47,638 nucleotides of DNA from DASVHS01 sp038244815 (GCA_038244815.1 JBBRTB010000031.1:1-47638); one strand, 5' to 3'; counted from the first letter of the stretch, positions 1 through 9,244 are shown. Translations and numbers: made by a program. Notes: generated by a model from the sequence alone, not told the origin.

Positions 1-132
1 AACAAAACCGAGTATCGAGACCTCGGCGCCAACTACTACGAGCAACGCTACCGCGAACGTCTCCTCAACTCACTGAAAAAAAAGGCCGCCACTCTCGGCT
101 TTCATCTCACTCCGGCACAGGAGGTTCATTAG
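1..132 (+). CDS. C-terminal fragment, possibly of a transposase (5' end outside window)
   Basis: Frame 1 is open from the first base to a TAG at 130-132 and gives 43 residues ending LGFHLTPAQEVH. The pattern YRDLGANYYEQR, followed by a basic helix and a final strand of the type LGF-x-L-x-P, resembles the C-terminal tail of several bacterial DDE-type transposases. That is a recalled resemblance, not a search result, and I cannot name the IS family. No terminal inverted repeat is recognisable downstream before rimO. It could equally be the tail of an unrelated protein. Confidence 0.4.
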   Translation, partial: NKTEYRDLGANYYEQRYRERLLNSLKKKAATLGFHLTPAQEVH

Positions 133-138
133 AAGCGC

Positions 139-215
139 CGCGGTGCGCGAGGAATCTGGGCGGGAGGAGTCCACCACCCGGATTCCTCGCCGTCTTCGCG
201 GCTCGGAATGACGGG
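139..215. repeat. Candidate dispersed intergenic repeat upstream of rimO
   Basis: This stretch between the fragment at the left edge and rimO has an imperfect inverted layout: GAGGAATC at 159-166 and GATTCCTC at 181-188 surround GGAGGAGTCCACCACCC. It then continues into the CTTCGCGGCTCGGAATGACG segment. Sequences of this type commonly generate spurious peptides in intergenic DNA of high-GC environmental genomes. Only one copy lies in this window, so repeat status is inferred from the dyad and from general familiarity. Confidence 0.3.
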
Positions 216-243
216 TGGTTGACCACGTGTTCCACCGTTGCTC

Positions 244-1608
244 ATGAGTGAAGTCCTCCGCGATAAGCCTGTCCGCCGTGTCGGCATGATCTCTTTGGGA
301 TGCCCGAAGAATCTCGTCGACGCCGAGATCATGCTGGGGCAGTTGCGGGCTGAGTCCGATGTCGTGATCACGAACGACATGGACGAGGCCGACGTGGTCA
401 TCGTCAACACGTGCGGCTTCATCGACGCGGCCAAACAGGAGTCGATCGATACGATCCTCGAAGTGGCCGAGCGCAAGGGCCGCGGCCTGCAGCGCCTGAT
501 CGTCAGCGGCTGCATGGTGCAGAAGTACCGGAGCGATCTCCAGGACTCGATTCCGGAGATCGATGCTTTCGTCGGGCTCGATCACCTCGAGGCCATCACC
601 ACCGCGGTCAGCGGCGACGTGGACGCGGCGCCGGTCAGGCGCAAGATGTCGGTCCGGCTGTACGAGGACCTGCCGCGCGTGCTCACGCAGGGGACCGCGC
701 ACGCCTATCTGAAAGTGTCCGAGGGCTGCTCGAATCCGTGCACGTTCTGCGCGATCCCACAGATGCGCGGCAAGTTCCGCAGCCGCACCATCGATTCTCT
801 GGTGCGCGAAGCGCAGCAGTTGCAGCAGCAGGGCGTCAGAGAGCTCTGCCTCGTCGCCCAGGACACCACCCGCTATGGCCAGGACCTCGGCATCGAGCAC
901 GGCCTGACCGAGCTCGTGAAATCGCTGCTGAGCGACACGGACTTCGCATGGATCCGCTTCCTCTACGCGTATCCGGGAAGCCTGGACTGGTCGCTCTTCG
1001 AGTTGATGGGCCGCGAGAAACGGTTCGTATCGTACTGCGACATCCCGTTGCAGCACGTCTCGGCGAATGTGCTGCAGACCATGCGCCGCCCTGGCTCACC
1101 GGGGGAGTACCGCGAGATGGTGACGCGGATGCGCGAGCTCGTGCCCGACCTGTCGCTGCGCACGACGTTCATCACCGGACATCCCGGCGAGGGCCCGAAG
1201 GACTTCGGCGAGCTGTACGACTTCGTGGAATGGGCTCAGTTCGATCAGATGGGTGCCTTCGTCTATTCGGCCGAGGAGTTCACGCCGGCGTCGAAGATGG
1301 CGGATCTGCCGACGCGGAAAACGGCCGAACGGCGCCGCGCCAAGCTGATGAAGCTTCAGCAGAACGTGTCGCTGGCGCGCAACGAAGCGCGTGTGGGACT
1401 GACGTTCGACGCCATCATTACCGGCGTTTGCGACGAGACCGAGCATCTGCTGGAAGGGCGGCTCGTCAGCCAGGCCCCGGAGATCGACGGGCGGCTGCTG
1501 ATCAACGACGGCATCGACCGTCTGCCGGCGGATCTTCCCGCGTTCGCGCGCGTCGAGATCAGCGACGCCCATCCGTACGATCTGGTCGGGGCGGTGGTGG
1601 GCGGGTAG
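244..1608 (+). CDS. rimO: Ribosomal protein S12 methylthiotransferase RimO
   Basis: RimO is a radical-SAM enzyme that adds a methylthio group to the conserved aspartate of ribosomal protein S12 in the cytoplasm. The N-terminal UPF0004 domain shows the three cluster-binding cysteines in LGCPKN, NTCGF and SGCMV. The radical-SAM CxxxCxxC appears as GCSNPCTFC near residues 162-169. A C-terminal TRAM-like region runs to the end. The length of 454 aa is normal for RimO, and LGCPKNLVD near the N-terminus separates it from MiaB. An in-frame TTG at 238 could add two residues. Neither start has a convincing Shine-Dalgarno sequence, so the ATG at 244 is preferred. The gene is monocistronic and convergent with the phosphatase pair downstream. 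Confidence 0.95.
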   Translation: MSEVLRDKPVRRVGMISLGCPKNLVDAEIMLGQLRAESDVVITNDMDEADVVIVNTCGFIDAAKQESIDTILEVAERKGRGLQRLIVSGCMVQKYRSDLQDSIPEIDAFVGLDHLEAITTAVSGDVDAAPVRRKMSVRLYEDLPRVLTQGTAHAYLKVSEGCSNPCTFCAIPQMRGKFRSRTIDSLVREAQQLQQQGVRELCLVAQDTTRYGQDLGIEHGLTELVKSLLSDTDFAWIRFLYAYPGSLDWSLFELMGREKRFVSYCDIPLQHVSANVLQTMRRPGSPGEYREMVTRMRELVPDLSLRTTFITGHPGEGPKDFGELYDFVEWAQFDQMGAFVYSAEEFTPASKMADLPTRKTAERRRAKLMKLQQNVSLARNEARVGLTFDAIITGVCDETEHLLEGRLVSQAPEIDGRLLINDGIDRLPADLPAFARVEISDAHPYDLVGAVVGG

Positions 1609-1618
1609 GGCGGGTGTT

Positions 1619-1638
1619 GTGCCGGCTGAAGCCGGCAC
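1619..1638. terminator. GC-rich hairpin between convergent genes
   Basis: A perfect 8-bp stem (GTGCCGGC/GCCGGCAC) with a TGAA loop lies 10 bp after the rimO stop and about 25 bp from the stop of the convergent phosphatase gene. It has no U-tract, so a factor-independent terminator role is uncertain. The palindrome plus the trailing CTACAC is of a kind often seen as a dispersed intergenic repeat. Confidence 0.45.
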
Positions 1639-1663
1639 CTACACAAACATCACCTACACGACA

Positions 1664-3676
1664 TCAGCACTGCATCACACCGCGGACGACGATCTCCCAC
1701 TTCCCGTTGCGACGCTCCAGCCGGTAGGTGTGTCCCACGCCGCAGTCCAACGACAGCTCTCCGGGCCGCGGTGCCGGCGGGGCGCCGCCGCCCATCCAGA
1801 GCGTGACCGTTGCGGAATCGCCGTTGACTTCGAGCTTGTCGATGCGGACATCCTCGACCCGCGCGCCGAGGTCATGGAGCGCGACGTCGAGGACATCGGC
1901 GTTCAGCACGGGCAGGATGCGCGCATCGACCCCGCCGGCGTTCACACCGAGCGACGCACCGATGGTCCGGGCCAGGTCTTCCGGCGATGAGGCCATCCGG
2001 TAGCTGCCGGCGCGGATGCCGTCGCCCCAGAACAGCAGCGGGACGTGCATGTCGTTGTCCACCGGCTGGCCGTGCGTGGTGCTGTTGCTGCCCCAGGTCC
2101 AGATCCAGTTCGGTTTGAGGGCGATGAGCACGTCGCCGGACCGCCCTGACATCGTCGAACGAATCATGCGCCGTTCCAGCTCCGACGGCTTTCTGGCGTT
2201 GCGCAACTCGGTGTCGGTCCATGCTTCGCTGACGCCGGGGATGTTGAGGATGATGTTGCGGAGTGCGAGCTTGACCCGTTCGCGGTCGAGCTTCAGCTCG
2301 CGCAGGCGCACGTCGTTGAGGTAAAGCGAAGGCTCCTCGAAAAAGAAGACTAGTGCCTTCGCATACGGCGCATTGGCGTCGAAGGGCACGTGCAGGCGGA
2401 TGGCCAGTTGCCTCTCGATGTCGATACGCAGCGGCGGGAGGTCGGAGATGCGCTGCCCCTGTTTGTACGGATTGCGCAATTCCAGGCGCCCGGTATCGGC
2501 ACCGGGATCGCGAAGCTTGAGGATCTCGGGGTTGGGCTGCACGCCGTGGTCCGCGGTCAGGGCAACGAGGAGACGATCGCCGAACCGGCGCTCCAGCGCG
2601 TCGAGGAATCGCTCCAGCGAGCGGTCGAGACGGACCATGCCGTCCGCGACTTCCATCGAGTCGGGTCCGTAGTAGTGACCGTAGTAGTCCGTCGACGAGA
2701 CGCTGACGAACAACACGTCGGGCGTGCCCGCATGTGTCCCCAGCCCTTCGGTGGCCACGATGGAAAGCGCGAAGTCGAGCAGGATGTCGTTGCCGAACGG
2801 CGAATGGACGAGCGCGCGTATGTTCGAAAGCGGATGCGGGAACGTCCCGCCGTACCGGTTGTTCTTGAGCGGCCACGCTTCCGGCGGATCGAACGTGACG
2901 CGCTTGAGATCGTCGGCTGGGATGAAACCCGACGGCGTCCACTGACGCGTGCCCGGGAAATAGCCGGGAACGCTGGCGTTGAACGAGAACACCTTCGGGT
3001 CATCGTGATAGTAGGTCGAGGAGATGAAGCCGGGCAGGGACTGATCGAACCAGTACGCGGCGTCGGCGTTGCGGCCGGCCATGAGAATCGAGGCACGGTC
3101 CTTGAGTGAGACGCCGATCACGCGCGCGCCTGGATAATCAGCCTTGACGAGATCGCCCAAACCCGCACCGATGAGCGACCCCGGCGACATGCCGGTGGTC
3201 TGCCCGCCGGTGACCGTGACGCTGTCGTCATAGACGCAATAGCGGGGCGAACCGCGATCGACCTGATACCAGAACGGCAGCTTCGGATCGGGCGTGTTTT
3301 TCACGGGCGGCGCGTAGCCGCCCATGTCCTTGAAGTACCAGTCCCACTGCGCCGTGTTGACCGCGCTGTCGCGCTCGTACCAGGCGTTGCCGACGATGCC
3401 GTGCTCTGACGGATTCTTTCCGCTGCCGATCGTGGCGTGGCCCGGGCCGGTGAACGTGACGGCGTGCAGAAAGCGCGCGTTCGTGAACGTCGCTCCCGAC
3501 TGCAGGAACCTGTTGAATCCTCCGCGCGAGAACCACGGCTGGAATCGCTCCAGGTAGTCGTATCGCATCTGATCGACGCTCATGACGACGATCAGGGATG
3601 GGGGCTGGGTCACCGCGGAAATCCCCGGCGCCTGACTCAGCAGCAGCAGGATGGCGGCGAACGTGATCTTTTTCAC
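1664..3676 (-). CDS. Exported alkaline phosphatase family protein (PafA-like)
   Basis: This predicted periplasmic phosphomonoesterase of the alkaline phosphatase superfamily has 670 residues. A hydrophobic signal segment (residues 4-21) precedes the first metal-ligand motif VVMSVDQMRYDY (D35). The nucleophile motif FTGPGHATIGSG carries the likely catalytic Thr82, as in PafA-type enzymes that use Thr instead of Ser. Later motifs STDYYGHYYGPDS and TADHGVQPN hold further metal-binding Asp and His residues. A frame extends further upstream, but the GTG at 3676 starts a proper signal peptide and overlaps the upstream stop by 4 bases (GTGA), which indicates translational coupling. It forms an operon with the class C acid phosphatase gene, so both exported enzymes probably scavenge phosphate from organic esters. 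Confidence 0.85.
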   Translation of the reverse strand: MKKITFAAILLLLSQAPGISAVTQPPSLIVVMSVDQMRYDYLERFQPWFSRGGFNRFLQSGATFTNARFLHAVTFTGPGHATIGSGKNPSEHGIVGNAWYERDSAVNTAQWDWYFKDMGGYAPPVKNTPDPKLPFWYQVDRGSPRYCVYDDSVTVTGGQTTGMSPGSLIGAGLGDLVKADYPGARVIGVSLKDRASILMAGRNADAAYWFDQSLPGFISSTYYHDDPKVFSFNASVPGYFPGTRQWTPSGFIPADDLKRVTFDPPEAWPLKNNRYGGTFPHPLSNIRALVHSPFGNDILLDFALSIVATEGLGTHAGTPDVLFVSVSSTDYYGHYYGPDSMEVADGMVRLDRSLERFLDALERRFGDRLLVALTADHGVQPNPEILKLRDPGADTGRLELRNPYKQGQRISDLPPLRIDIERQLAIRLHVPFDANAPYAKALVFFFEEPSLYLNDVRLRELKLDRERVKLALRNIILNIPGVSEAWTDTELRNARKPSELERRMIRSTMSGRSGDVLIALKPNWIWTWGSNSTTHGQPVDNDMHVPLLFWGDGIRAGSYRMASSPEDLARTIGASLGVNAGGVDARILPVLNADVLDVALHDLGARVEDVRIDKLEVNGDSATVTLWMGGGAPPAPRPGELSLDCGVGHTYRLERRNGKWEIVVRGVMQC

Positions 3677-4461
3677 GGGTTCAAGGCCTCGATCTTTCTT
3701 TGCAACTGCTGGCATGGGGATCCGCGGCCGGCGGTTGTCGCTTCCCACGACCCGTATGCCGGGTTGGGGAGGACGAACCACGACTTGCCCCACTTGCCGG
3801 CGTTCGCGTGCATGAGATCCATTCGCTCCGTGGCCGATTTGCCTGCTGCATCGACGAAGTCGTTGAGATCGTCGCCGAGGAGAAGGATCACACGATAGTG
3901 CACGGCCACAAAGTCGCGCCGCGGCGTCTTGTCGCCTGAGCTCCACTCCGGCCGCTCGCCTTTGGTGAGGATGACGTCCTCGCTGCCGGCGAGCGGATAG
4001 CCGAGCTTCTCCAGGTTGCGGCGCGTGGCCGCCTCTTCATCCGCCTTGCGGTTGGTAATGTAGAACGGCGTCACGCCGCGCGAGCGCGCGTAGGTGAGGA
4101 ACCCGGCCGCTCCCGGCACGGCGGTCGATGCCGACTCCGACACCCATGCACGCCATTCCGCCGGGTCGTACGTTTTCCCCTCATGCACCATCCGCGCTTC
4201 GAACGGCATGTTCAGAATCGCGGTCTCATCGAGATCGAGGATGATCGCCGGAGGTTTGTCACTCGTTGCGGTCAGTGCCGCGTCGAGAGCGTCGCGGGCC
4301 ACGGCGTAGGTCTGCATGGCCGACGCGCGATACTCCGCCGCGGTGTCCATCCAGGCCGTGGCATTGACGAGGGCCAGGCCGGGATTGCATTGCGGCGCGG
4401 GCGGTGCGGGCTTCGTGGCACACGCGGTCAGGAGAAAAATGAGAGCGGCGGTCTTTCTCAT
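3673..4461 (-). CDS. Class C acid phosphatase, lipoprotein e(P4) family
   Basis: This is a HAD-superfamily acid phosphatase/5'-nucleotidase, predicted to be a lipoprotein facing the periplasm. The N-terminus MRKTAALIFLLTAC has a lipobox with the acylated Cys at 14. The first class C signature is IILDLDETAILN (D76, D78 as nucleophile and general acid/base) and the second is ILLLGDDLNDF near residue 210. At 262 aa it has normal family length. It is the first gene of a two-gene operon and its stop overlaps the start of the PafA-like gene. The start lies only about 5 bases past a terminator hairpin belonging to the upstream receptor gene, so its own promoter must overlap that hairpin or transcription must read through it. 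Confidence 0.9.
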   Translation of the reverse strand: MRKTAALIFLLTACATKPAPPAPQCNPGLALVNATAWMDTAAEYRASAMQTYAVARDALDAALTATSDKPPAIILDLDETAILNMPFEARMVHEGKTYDPAEWRAWVSESASTAVPGAAGFLTYARSRGVTPFYITNRKADEEAATRRNLEKLGYPLAGSEDVILTKGERPEWSSGDKTPRRDFVAVHYRVILLLGDDLNDFVDAAGKSATERMDLMHANAGKWGKSWFVLPNPAYGSWEATTAGRGSPCQQLQRKIEALNP

Positions 4462-4465
4462 ACAT

Positions 4466-4496
4466 AAAAAGGGCCACCGTCTCCGGTGGCCCTTTT
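4466..4496 (-). terminator. Rho-independent terminator after the TonB-dependent receptor gene
   Basis: A 9-bp perfect stem GGGCCACCG/CGGTGGCCC with a 4-base loop is flanked by A5 on the left and T4 on the right, so it can act on either strand. It lies 20 bp past the receptor stop on the minus strand and immediately before the acid phosphatase start. Confidence 0.85.
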
Positions 4497-4515
4497 CTGA
4501 AGATGCGGTTAAAGG

Positions 4516-7500
4516 TCAGAAATTGACGCGGAGACCGAGACGCGCCTGCCAGCGCGAAGCGATGTTCGCGGTCGAGAACTGCCGGCCCGGCGTGAGTGCG
4601 CCGTTGAAGTTCTCGCGGTAGATGGGCTTGCCGGTGGCGGAGTCCTGTCCCTGGTAAACGACCGGCATGTACGTGCCGAAGCTCACGAACTGCGCGACGC
4701 CGTTGTTCTTGTCGAACAGGTTGAGCAGATTCATCACGTCCGCGGTGATGAGAACCCGCGCCGTGTGGTACTGAGGCAGACCGAGCTCGTAATGGAAGTC
4801 GAGCTTGCGCGTCCACGGCGCATCCAGGTTGTTGCGCGGCAGGATCTCAGCCTTGCTGGGATCGATCCCCACCGAGCTCAGGAAGCTCGAGAACTTGCTG
4901 GAGTCGAGCGCGGTGATCCCAGCGCCGCATGGTGCGGTCGCTGTTGGGGTCTTAGCCGTGTTCGGGCAGAGGATCAGGCCCGACGCGCCGCCGGACGGCA
5001 CCGACAGGAGATCGTTGTTCGAGGTGAGATCCTTGTTCGGGTCGCCGCCCATGAGCAGCGAGTACGGCAGGCCGGACTGGGCGTTGTAATAGAGGCCGAC
5101 GGAGTGACTGAACGGTCCGGTCGAGACGTCATACGAGGCGGCGATGGTGAAACGGTTCTTGATCTGGAACGACGAAGTACCGAGCTCGGGGTGGAAGATG
5201 TCGCCGCGCGACAACTGGTTGAACTGCCATCCCGAGTAGGCGACGCTCGACTGTCCTTCCGCCGCACCCTTGGCGTTCTGGTGGGCATACGAAGCAGCCA
5301 GGGTCAGATTGCGGAAGTTCCTGTTGAGCTGGAGCGTCTCGACCATTTCGTGACCGAGCGAGGAGTTCGACAAAAGGATCGTATCCCCGACCGCGCTACT
5401 CACCCTCTTGTAGGTGGGCCGGCCATCGAGGGCGCTCGTGCCGTTCTGCACCAGGTTGACGTTGTAGTAGAAAACGTCCTCCTGCGTCTTCGTATAGAGG
5501 ACTTCCGCGGTTCCCCGAAAGCCCCAGAACAGCTCGCGGTCGTAACCGAGCGTGCTGCGCAGGATCCGCGGGAATCGGAAGTTGGAATCGGTCACGGAAA
5601 TCGATGGCACCGCACCGGAACCGAGGTTGCGCGGCTGCGCGCTCGGGTCGGGATTGAACTGCGGCACCGAGCACGACGGTGCCAGGCAGCTCAGCGACGA
5701 CGTCTCGATACCCGTACCGCCGTAAGCGTTGGAGATCCACACGAACGGCGTGCGGCCCTGGAAGACGCCGATGCCGCCACGGAGCTGCTGCCTGCCGTCG
5801 GCGTTCGGGTCCCAATTGAAGCCGAAGCGCGGCTCCCAGGTGACCGAGGTGCTCGGTTTGGCCGACGTTGAGTAGCCGAGAGCAGACATGACGCTGGCGT
5901 TGAAGGACGGCGTGGTGTTGAACTGCGGCTTGTCGCCACGCAGTCCGTACATGAGCGTGAAGCTGGGGCTGACCGTCCAGCGGTCGTTCACGTAAAAGCT
6001 GTACTGACCGGCCTTGAAGGCGGTGGGACGGCGAGGATCCGACCCATTTGCGAATCCGATCTTGTATCGGGTGGGCTGGTTGGCCTCGAACGCGTCGAGA
6101 GTGGGGAAGTAGTAGTAGCCGTAGAAGTCGGGGATGAACAGGTTCTTGAAATCGAAGAACTGATCGCTTGTCCCGAAGATGAGCGTGTGTCCGCCGCGGA
6201 TCCAGGTCAGATCGTCGGTGATCTCGGTGACCTTCTGATCGAGCGAATTGGCGCCGGAAAAGCGCTCCGTGCCGATCTGGATGGCGCCGCTGCGCTCACC
6301 CGATCCGCCGATCTCGACCGTGGGGAACGTGGCCTTGGTGGCGCGGACGTCGGCGATCTTCTGGTAGCCGATGCGACCCTCGTTGAACAGGTTCTGGGTG
6401 AAGACGCTGTTGAGCTGGGCAACCGTCGAATTGGTCTTGTCGGCGATGGCGTAGTTCGAGGTGGGGAAGAAGAACTTCGAGGTCGACCGCGTGTAGCTCG
6501 ACGGGTTGACGTCGGAACTGCCGGATACGTAGTTATGACGAAGGGTGAGGTTGTTGCCGGTGCCGATGTTGAAGTCGAGGCGGCCGAACAACAGATTGTT
6601 CGGCGACTTGTAGGTGAGATCGCCCAGCGAACCGGGATCGAAGTTGTATTTGCTGATCAGGAAATCGCGAAGCAGGGAAGCAGAAGGCGTTTTGTCCGTT
6701 CCCGTCCCGCCGTAAACGATGCCGGTGGAGCCGTCGGCGGAAGAGCCGAGGGGCTCGCTGCGGCGATTCTGTTCACCGCTCACGAAGAAGAACAGCTTGT
6801 CCTTCATGATCGGGCCGCCGAATCGGCCGCCCCACTGGGTCTGGTTGAAATCGGAAACGGGGTTGTTGAAGGGACCCTTGCCGATGAAGGACTTGTTGCG
6901 CTTGGCACCGAAAACCGAACCCGAGAACGCGTTCGTTCCGGAGCGTGTCACGGCGTTGATTCCGCCGCCCGTGAACCCGCTCTGGCGGACGTCGTAGGGC
7001 GAGACCACGAGCTGCAACTGCTGGATGGCGTCGAGTGCGATCGGCTGCGCTCCGGTCTGTCCGCCGGGCGTCCCGGTTCCGGCCAGACCGAACAGGTCGT
7101 TGTTCACGGCACCGTCGATCTGGATGTTGTTGTAGCGGTTGTTCCGGCCCGCCACGTTGAGCGAAGTCGGCGACGCCTCGGTCGGGTCGGTGACGAAGTA
7201 CGGGTTCGTCCGCGCGAAATCCTGCAGCGTCCGGTTGACGGTCGGCAGCGACTCGATCTGGCGCGTCGTGACCGATGAGGTCGATCCGGTGTGATCGGGA
7301 TTGATGATCGGGTCCGTCGTCGCGGTGACCGTGATGGTCTCGGCGACGTTGGCCATGTCCATCGGGATCTTGAGGTCGGTCGACTCTCCCAGCCGAACCT
7401 GCACGCCGCGGGAGACGCCGGCCTTGAATCCCTCGAGATTCGCTGTGACGGTGTACGGTCCGCCCACCCGAACGTTGGGGATGGTGAACCGGCCGTTGTT

Positions 7501-7698
7501 CTCGGTCACGCTGCTGTAGCGTGTGCCGGTCGGTGTGTGAACCGCTTCGATGGTCACACCCGGCAGGGCCGAGCTGTCGCTTCTCGACATCACGACGCCG
7601 GTGAGATTGCCTGTCGTGAGCTGGGCGTGTGCGTACGGCGCGAACATCGTCGCGCAAAAGATAAGAATGGTTAGCCATGTATTGCGGCGAGCGGACAT
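4516..7698 (-). CDS. Oar-like TonB-dependent receptor with carboxypeptidase-regulatory N-domain
   Basis: This outer-membrane protein of 1060 residues starts with a Sec signal peptide ending AHA-Q at about residue 26. A CarboxypepD_reg/Cna-B-like domain follows (about 29-110, with GVVMSRSDSSALPGVTIEA and NNGRFTIPNV). The plug region has VAETITVTAT, RQIESLPTVNR and NNIQIDGAVNN, and a long beta-barrel ends in the terminal Phe (LRVNF) expected for outer-membrane proteins. The ATG at 7698 is chosen over a frame extending to 7734 because GAGGAGGAA sits 5 bases upstream and the signal peptide starts there. The substrate is unknown; this family is expanded in Acidobacteriota and often linked to glycans or peptides. 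The flanking exported phosphatases make organic-phosphate-related uptake possible, but that is inference. Confidence 0.9.
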   Translation of the reverse strand: MSARRNTWLTILIFCATMFAPYAHAQLTTGNLTGVVMSRSDSSALPGVTIEAVHTPTGTRYSSVTENNGRFTIPNVRVGGPYTVTANLEGFKAGVSRGVQVRLGESTDLKIPMDMANVAETITVTATTDPIINPDHTGSTSSVTTRQIESLPTVNRTLQDFARTNPYFVTDPTEASPTSLNVAGRNNRYNNIQIDGAVNNDLFGLAGTGTPGGQTGAQPIALDAIQQLQLVVSPYDVRQSGFTGGGINAVTRSGTNAFSGSVFGAKRNKSFIGKGPFNNPVSDFNQTQWGGRFGGPIMKDKLFFFVSGEQNRRSEPLGSSADGSTGIVYGGTGTDKTPSASLLRDFLISKYNFDPGSLGDLTYKSPNNLLFGRLDFNIGTGNNLTLRHNYVSGSSDVNPSSYTRSTSKFFFPTSNYAIADKTNSTVAQLNSVFTQNLFNEGRIGYQKIADVRATKATFPTVEIGGSGERSGAIQIGTERFSGANSLDQKVTEITDDLTWIRGGHTLIFGTSDQFFDFKNLFIPDFYGYYYFPTLDAFEANQPTRYKIGFANGSDPRRPTAFKAGQYSFYVNDRWTVSPSFTLMYGLRGDKPQFNTTPSFNASVMSALGYSTSAKPSTSVTWEPRFGFNWDPNADGRQQLRGGIGVFQGRTPFVWISNAYGGTGIETSSLSCLAPSCSVPQFNPDPSAQPRNLGSGAVPSISVTDSNFRFPRILRSTLGYDRELFWGFRGTAEVLYTKTQEDVFYYNVNLVQNGTSALDGRPTYKRVSSAVGDTILLSNSSLGHEMVETLQLNRNFRNLTLAASYAHQNAKGAAEGQSSVAYSGWQFNQLSRGDIFHPELGTSSFQIKNRFTIAASYDVSTGPFSHSVGLYYNAQSGLPYSLLMGGDPNKDLTSNNDLLSVPSGGASGLILCPNTAKTPTATAPCGAGITALDSSKFSSFLSSVGIDPSKAEILPRNNLDAPWTRKLDFHYELGLPQYHTARVLITADVMNLLNLFDKNNGVAQFVSFGTYMPVVYQGQDSATGKPIYRENFNGALTPGRQFSTANIASRWQARLGLRVNF

Positions 7699-7748
7699 CC
7701 AGTTCCTCCTCGAGTTTCCGATTTCGGGGAGCATAATGCGCTCAAAGG

Positions 7749-7779
7749 AAAAAGGCCACCCTTGCGATGGCCTTTTTTT
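7749..7779 (-). terminator. Rho-independent terminator downstream of rho
   Basis: A5-GGCCA, a 9-base loop, then TGGCC-T7 forms a stem with flanking A/T tracts between the rho stop (7868) and the receptor start. The 8-bp paired A/T-GGCCA core can terminate on either strand. It sits about 90 bp past rho and about 50 bp upstream of the receptor gene. Confidence 0.7.
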
Positions 7780-7867
7780 GAAATCGGCAGAAGTGACGAA
7801 CGGAATCTTCTTGTTGAAGACGGTGAACCGCGTCCCCGAGCACTTCCACCCGCGTGATGTCCGGGTA

Positions 7868-9244
7868 CTAAAAGCTTTTCAAAAACGCGTCGTTCGATGG
7901 GAACTTCTGCAACCGTTCCAGCAGCATCTTCATGGCCGTCAGCGGATCGGTGCCGGCCAGGGCCCGGCGCAGCGTGTGGATCTTGGGCAGGACCGTCGGG
8001 GGCAGGAGCTTTTCCTCCTTGCGCGTTCCGGTCTGGGCGATATTGATGGCCGGGAAGATCCGCCGCTCGAAGAGCCCGCGGTCGAGCACGATCTCCGTGT
8101 TTCCCGTACCCTTGAATTCCTGGAAGATCACCTCGTCCATGCGCGATCCCGTATCGACCAGCGCCGTGGCCACGATCGTCAGCGATCCCCACTCCTCGGC
8201 GTTGCGCGCGGCGCCGAAGAAGCGCCGCGGCTTCTCCATGGTCCGGGCGTCGATGCCGCCGGAGAGAATCTTGCCCGATCCTCGCTGTTCGTTGTTGTAC
8301 GCGCGTGACATGCGCGTGATGGAGTCGCAGAGAATGACCACGTCTTTCTTGATCTCGACGAGACGCCGCGCGCGTTCGACCACCGTTTCGGCGATGAGGA
8401 TGTGATTCTCGGCATTCTCGTCGGAGCTCGACGCGATGACATCACCCCGCTCGATCGAGCGCCGGAAGTCGGTGACTTCCTCCGGCCGTTCGTCGACGAG
8501 CAGAACCATGACCGTGACGTCGGGATGATTGGTATTGATGCCGTGGGCGATGTCTTTCAGCAGCGTGGTCTTGCCGGCTTTCGGCGGAGCGACGATGAGA
8601 CAGCGCTGGCCCTTGCCGAGCGGCGAGAGCAGATCGAGCACGCGCGTGGTGAGCCGGTCGGGATCGGTCTCCAGCTTGAACACTTCGTTCGGATCGATCG
8701 AGATCAGCTCGGAGAACGGCCGGCGCGACTCGCGGTACTCCTCGAGGGCCATGCCCTCGACCTGCTCGAGGCCGACCATCTCCAGATTGTTCCCGGCGCG
8801 GCGGGCCTGCCCGGCCAGCAGCAGCCCGGCCTGCAGGTGCAGCTTCTCGATCGTCGAGCGAGGCACGATGGCGTCACCCGGTTGCGGAACGAAGTTGCTC
8901 TCGACCTGGACGAGCAGACCGGAGCCGTTCGGCTTGATGTAGAGGACGCCAGAGACGGCGGTCATCTCACCGGGGGCAATGTCGATCGAAGGCGGCAACG
9001 ACGTCGCGCTGGTGTCCGGGTAAATCTCACCGCCGCGATTGCGCCCGCGACGCCGTGATCGACGGCGCCGGCGGCCGAACTGCTCCCCCCGATCGCCGGA
9101 CGGCGATGGGCGAATGGCTTCGTTGCCGGGCTCCGGACCCGGGCCGTTGCCGGCCGGCGTCTGCTGTGGCGTCGTGCCACCCTCGCCGGGTGTGCGACGT
9201 CTCCGCCGGCGCCGCTTACGCGGCGTGCGATTTTCTGGCGTCAT
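7868..9244 (-). CDS. rho: Transcription termination factor Rho with Arg-rich N-terminus
   Basis: Rho is the hexameric RNA-dependent ATPase that ends transcription. This 458-aa protein has the ATPase core: Walker A APPKAGKTT (K225), Walker B VMVLLVDERPEE (D251), GGIDARTMEKPRRFFGAARN at the R-loop, and PPTVLPKIHTLRRA near the C-terminus. A cold-shock-type RNA-binding fold spans about 95-150, but the usual aromatic RNP1 (GFGFLR) reads GSGLLV. In place of the helical Rho_N domain, the first 70 residues are an Arg/Pro/Gly-rich, probably disordered segment with runs of seven and five arginines. Such basic extensions occur in Rho of several phyla. The promoter should lie in the 9245-9480 gap shared with the divergent kinase gene. 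Confidence 0.95.
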   Translation of the reverse strand: MTPENRTPRKRRRRRRRTPGEGGTTPQQTPAGNGPGPEPGNEAIRPSPSGDRGEQFGRRRRRSRRRGRNRGGEIYPDTSATSLPPSIDIAPGEMTAVSGVLYIKPNGSGLLVQVESNFVPQPGDAIVPRSTIEKLHLQAGLLLAGQARRAGNNLEMVGLEQVEGMALEEYRESRRPFSELISIDPNEVFKLETDPDRLTTRVLDLLSPLGKGQRCLIVAPPKAGKTTLLKDIAHGINTNHPDVTVMVLLVDERPEEVTDFRRSIERGDVIASSSDENAENHILIAETVVERARRLVEIKKDVVILCDSITRMSRAYNNEQRGSGKILSGGIDARTMEKPRRFFGAARNAEEWGSLTIVATALVDTGSRMDEVIFQEFKGTGNTEIVLDRGLFERRIFPAINIAQTGTRKEEKLLPPTVLPKIHTLRRALAGTDPLTAMKMLLERLQKFPSNDAFLKSF

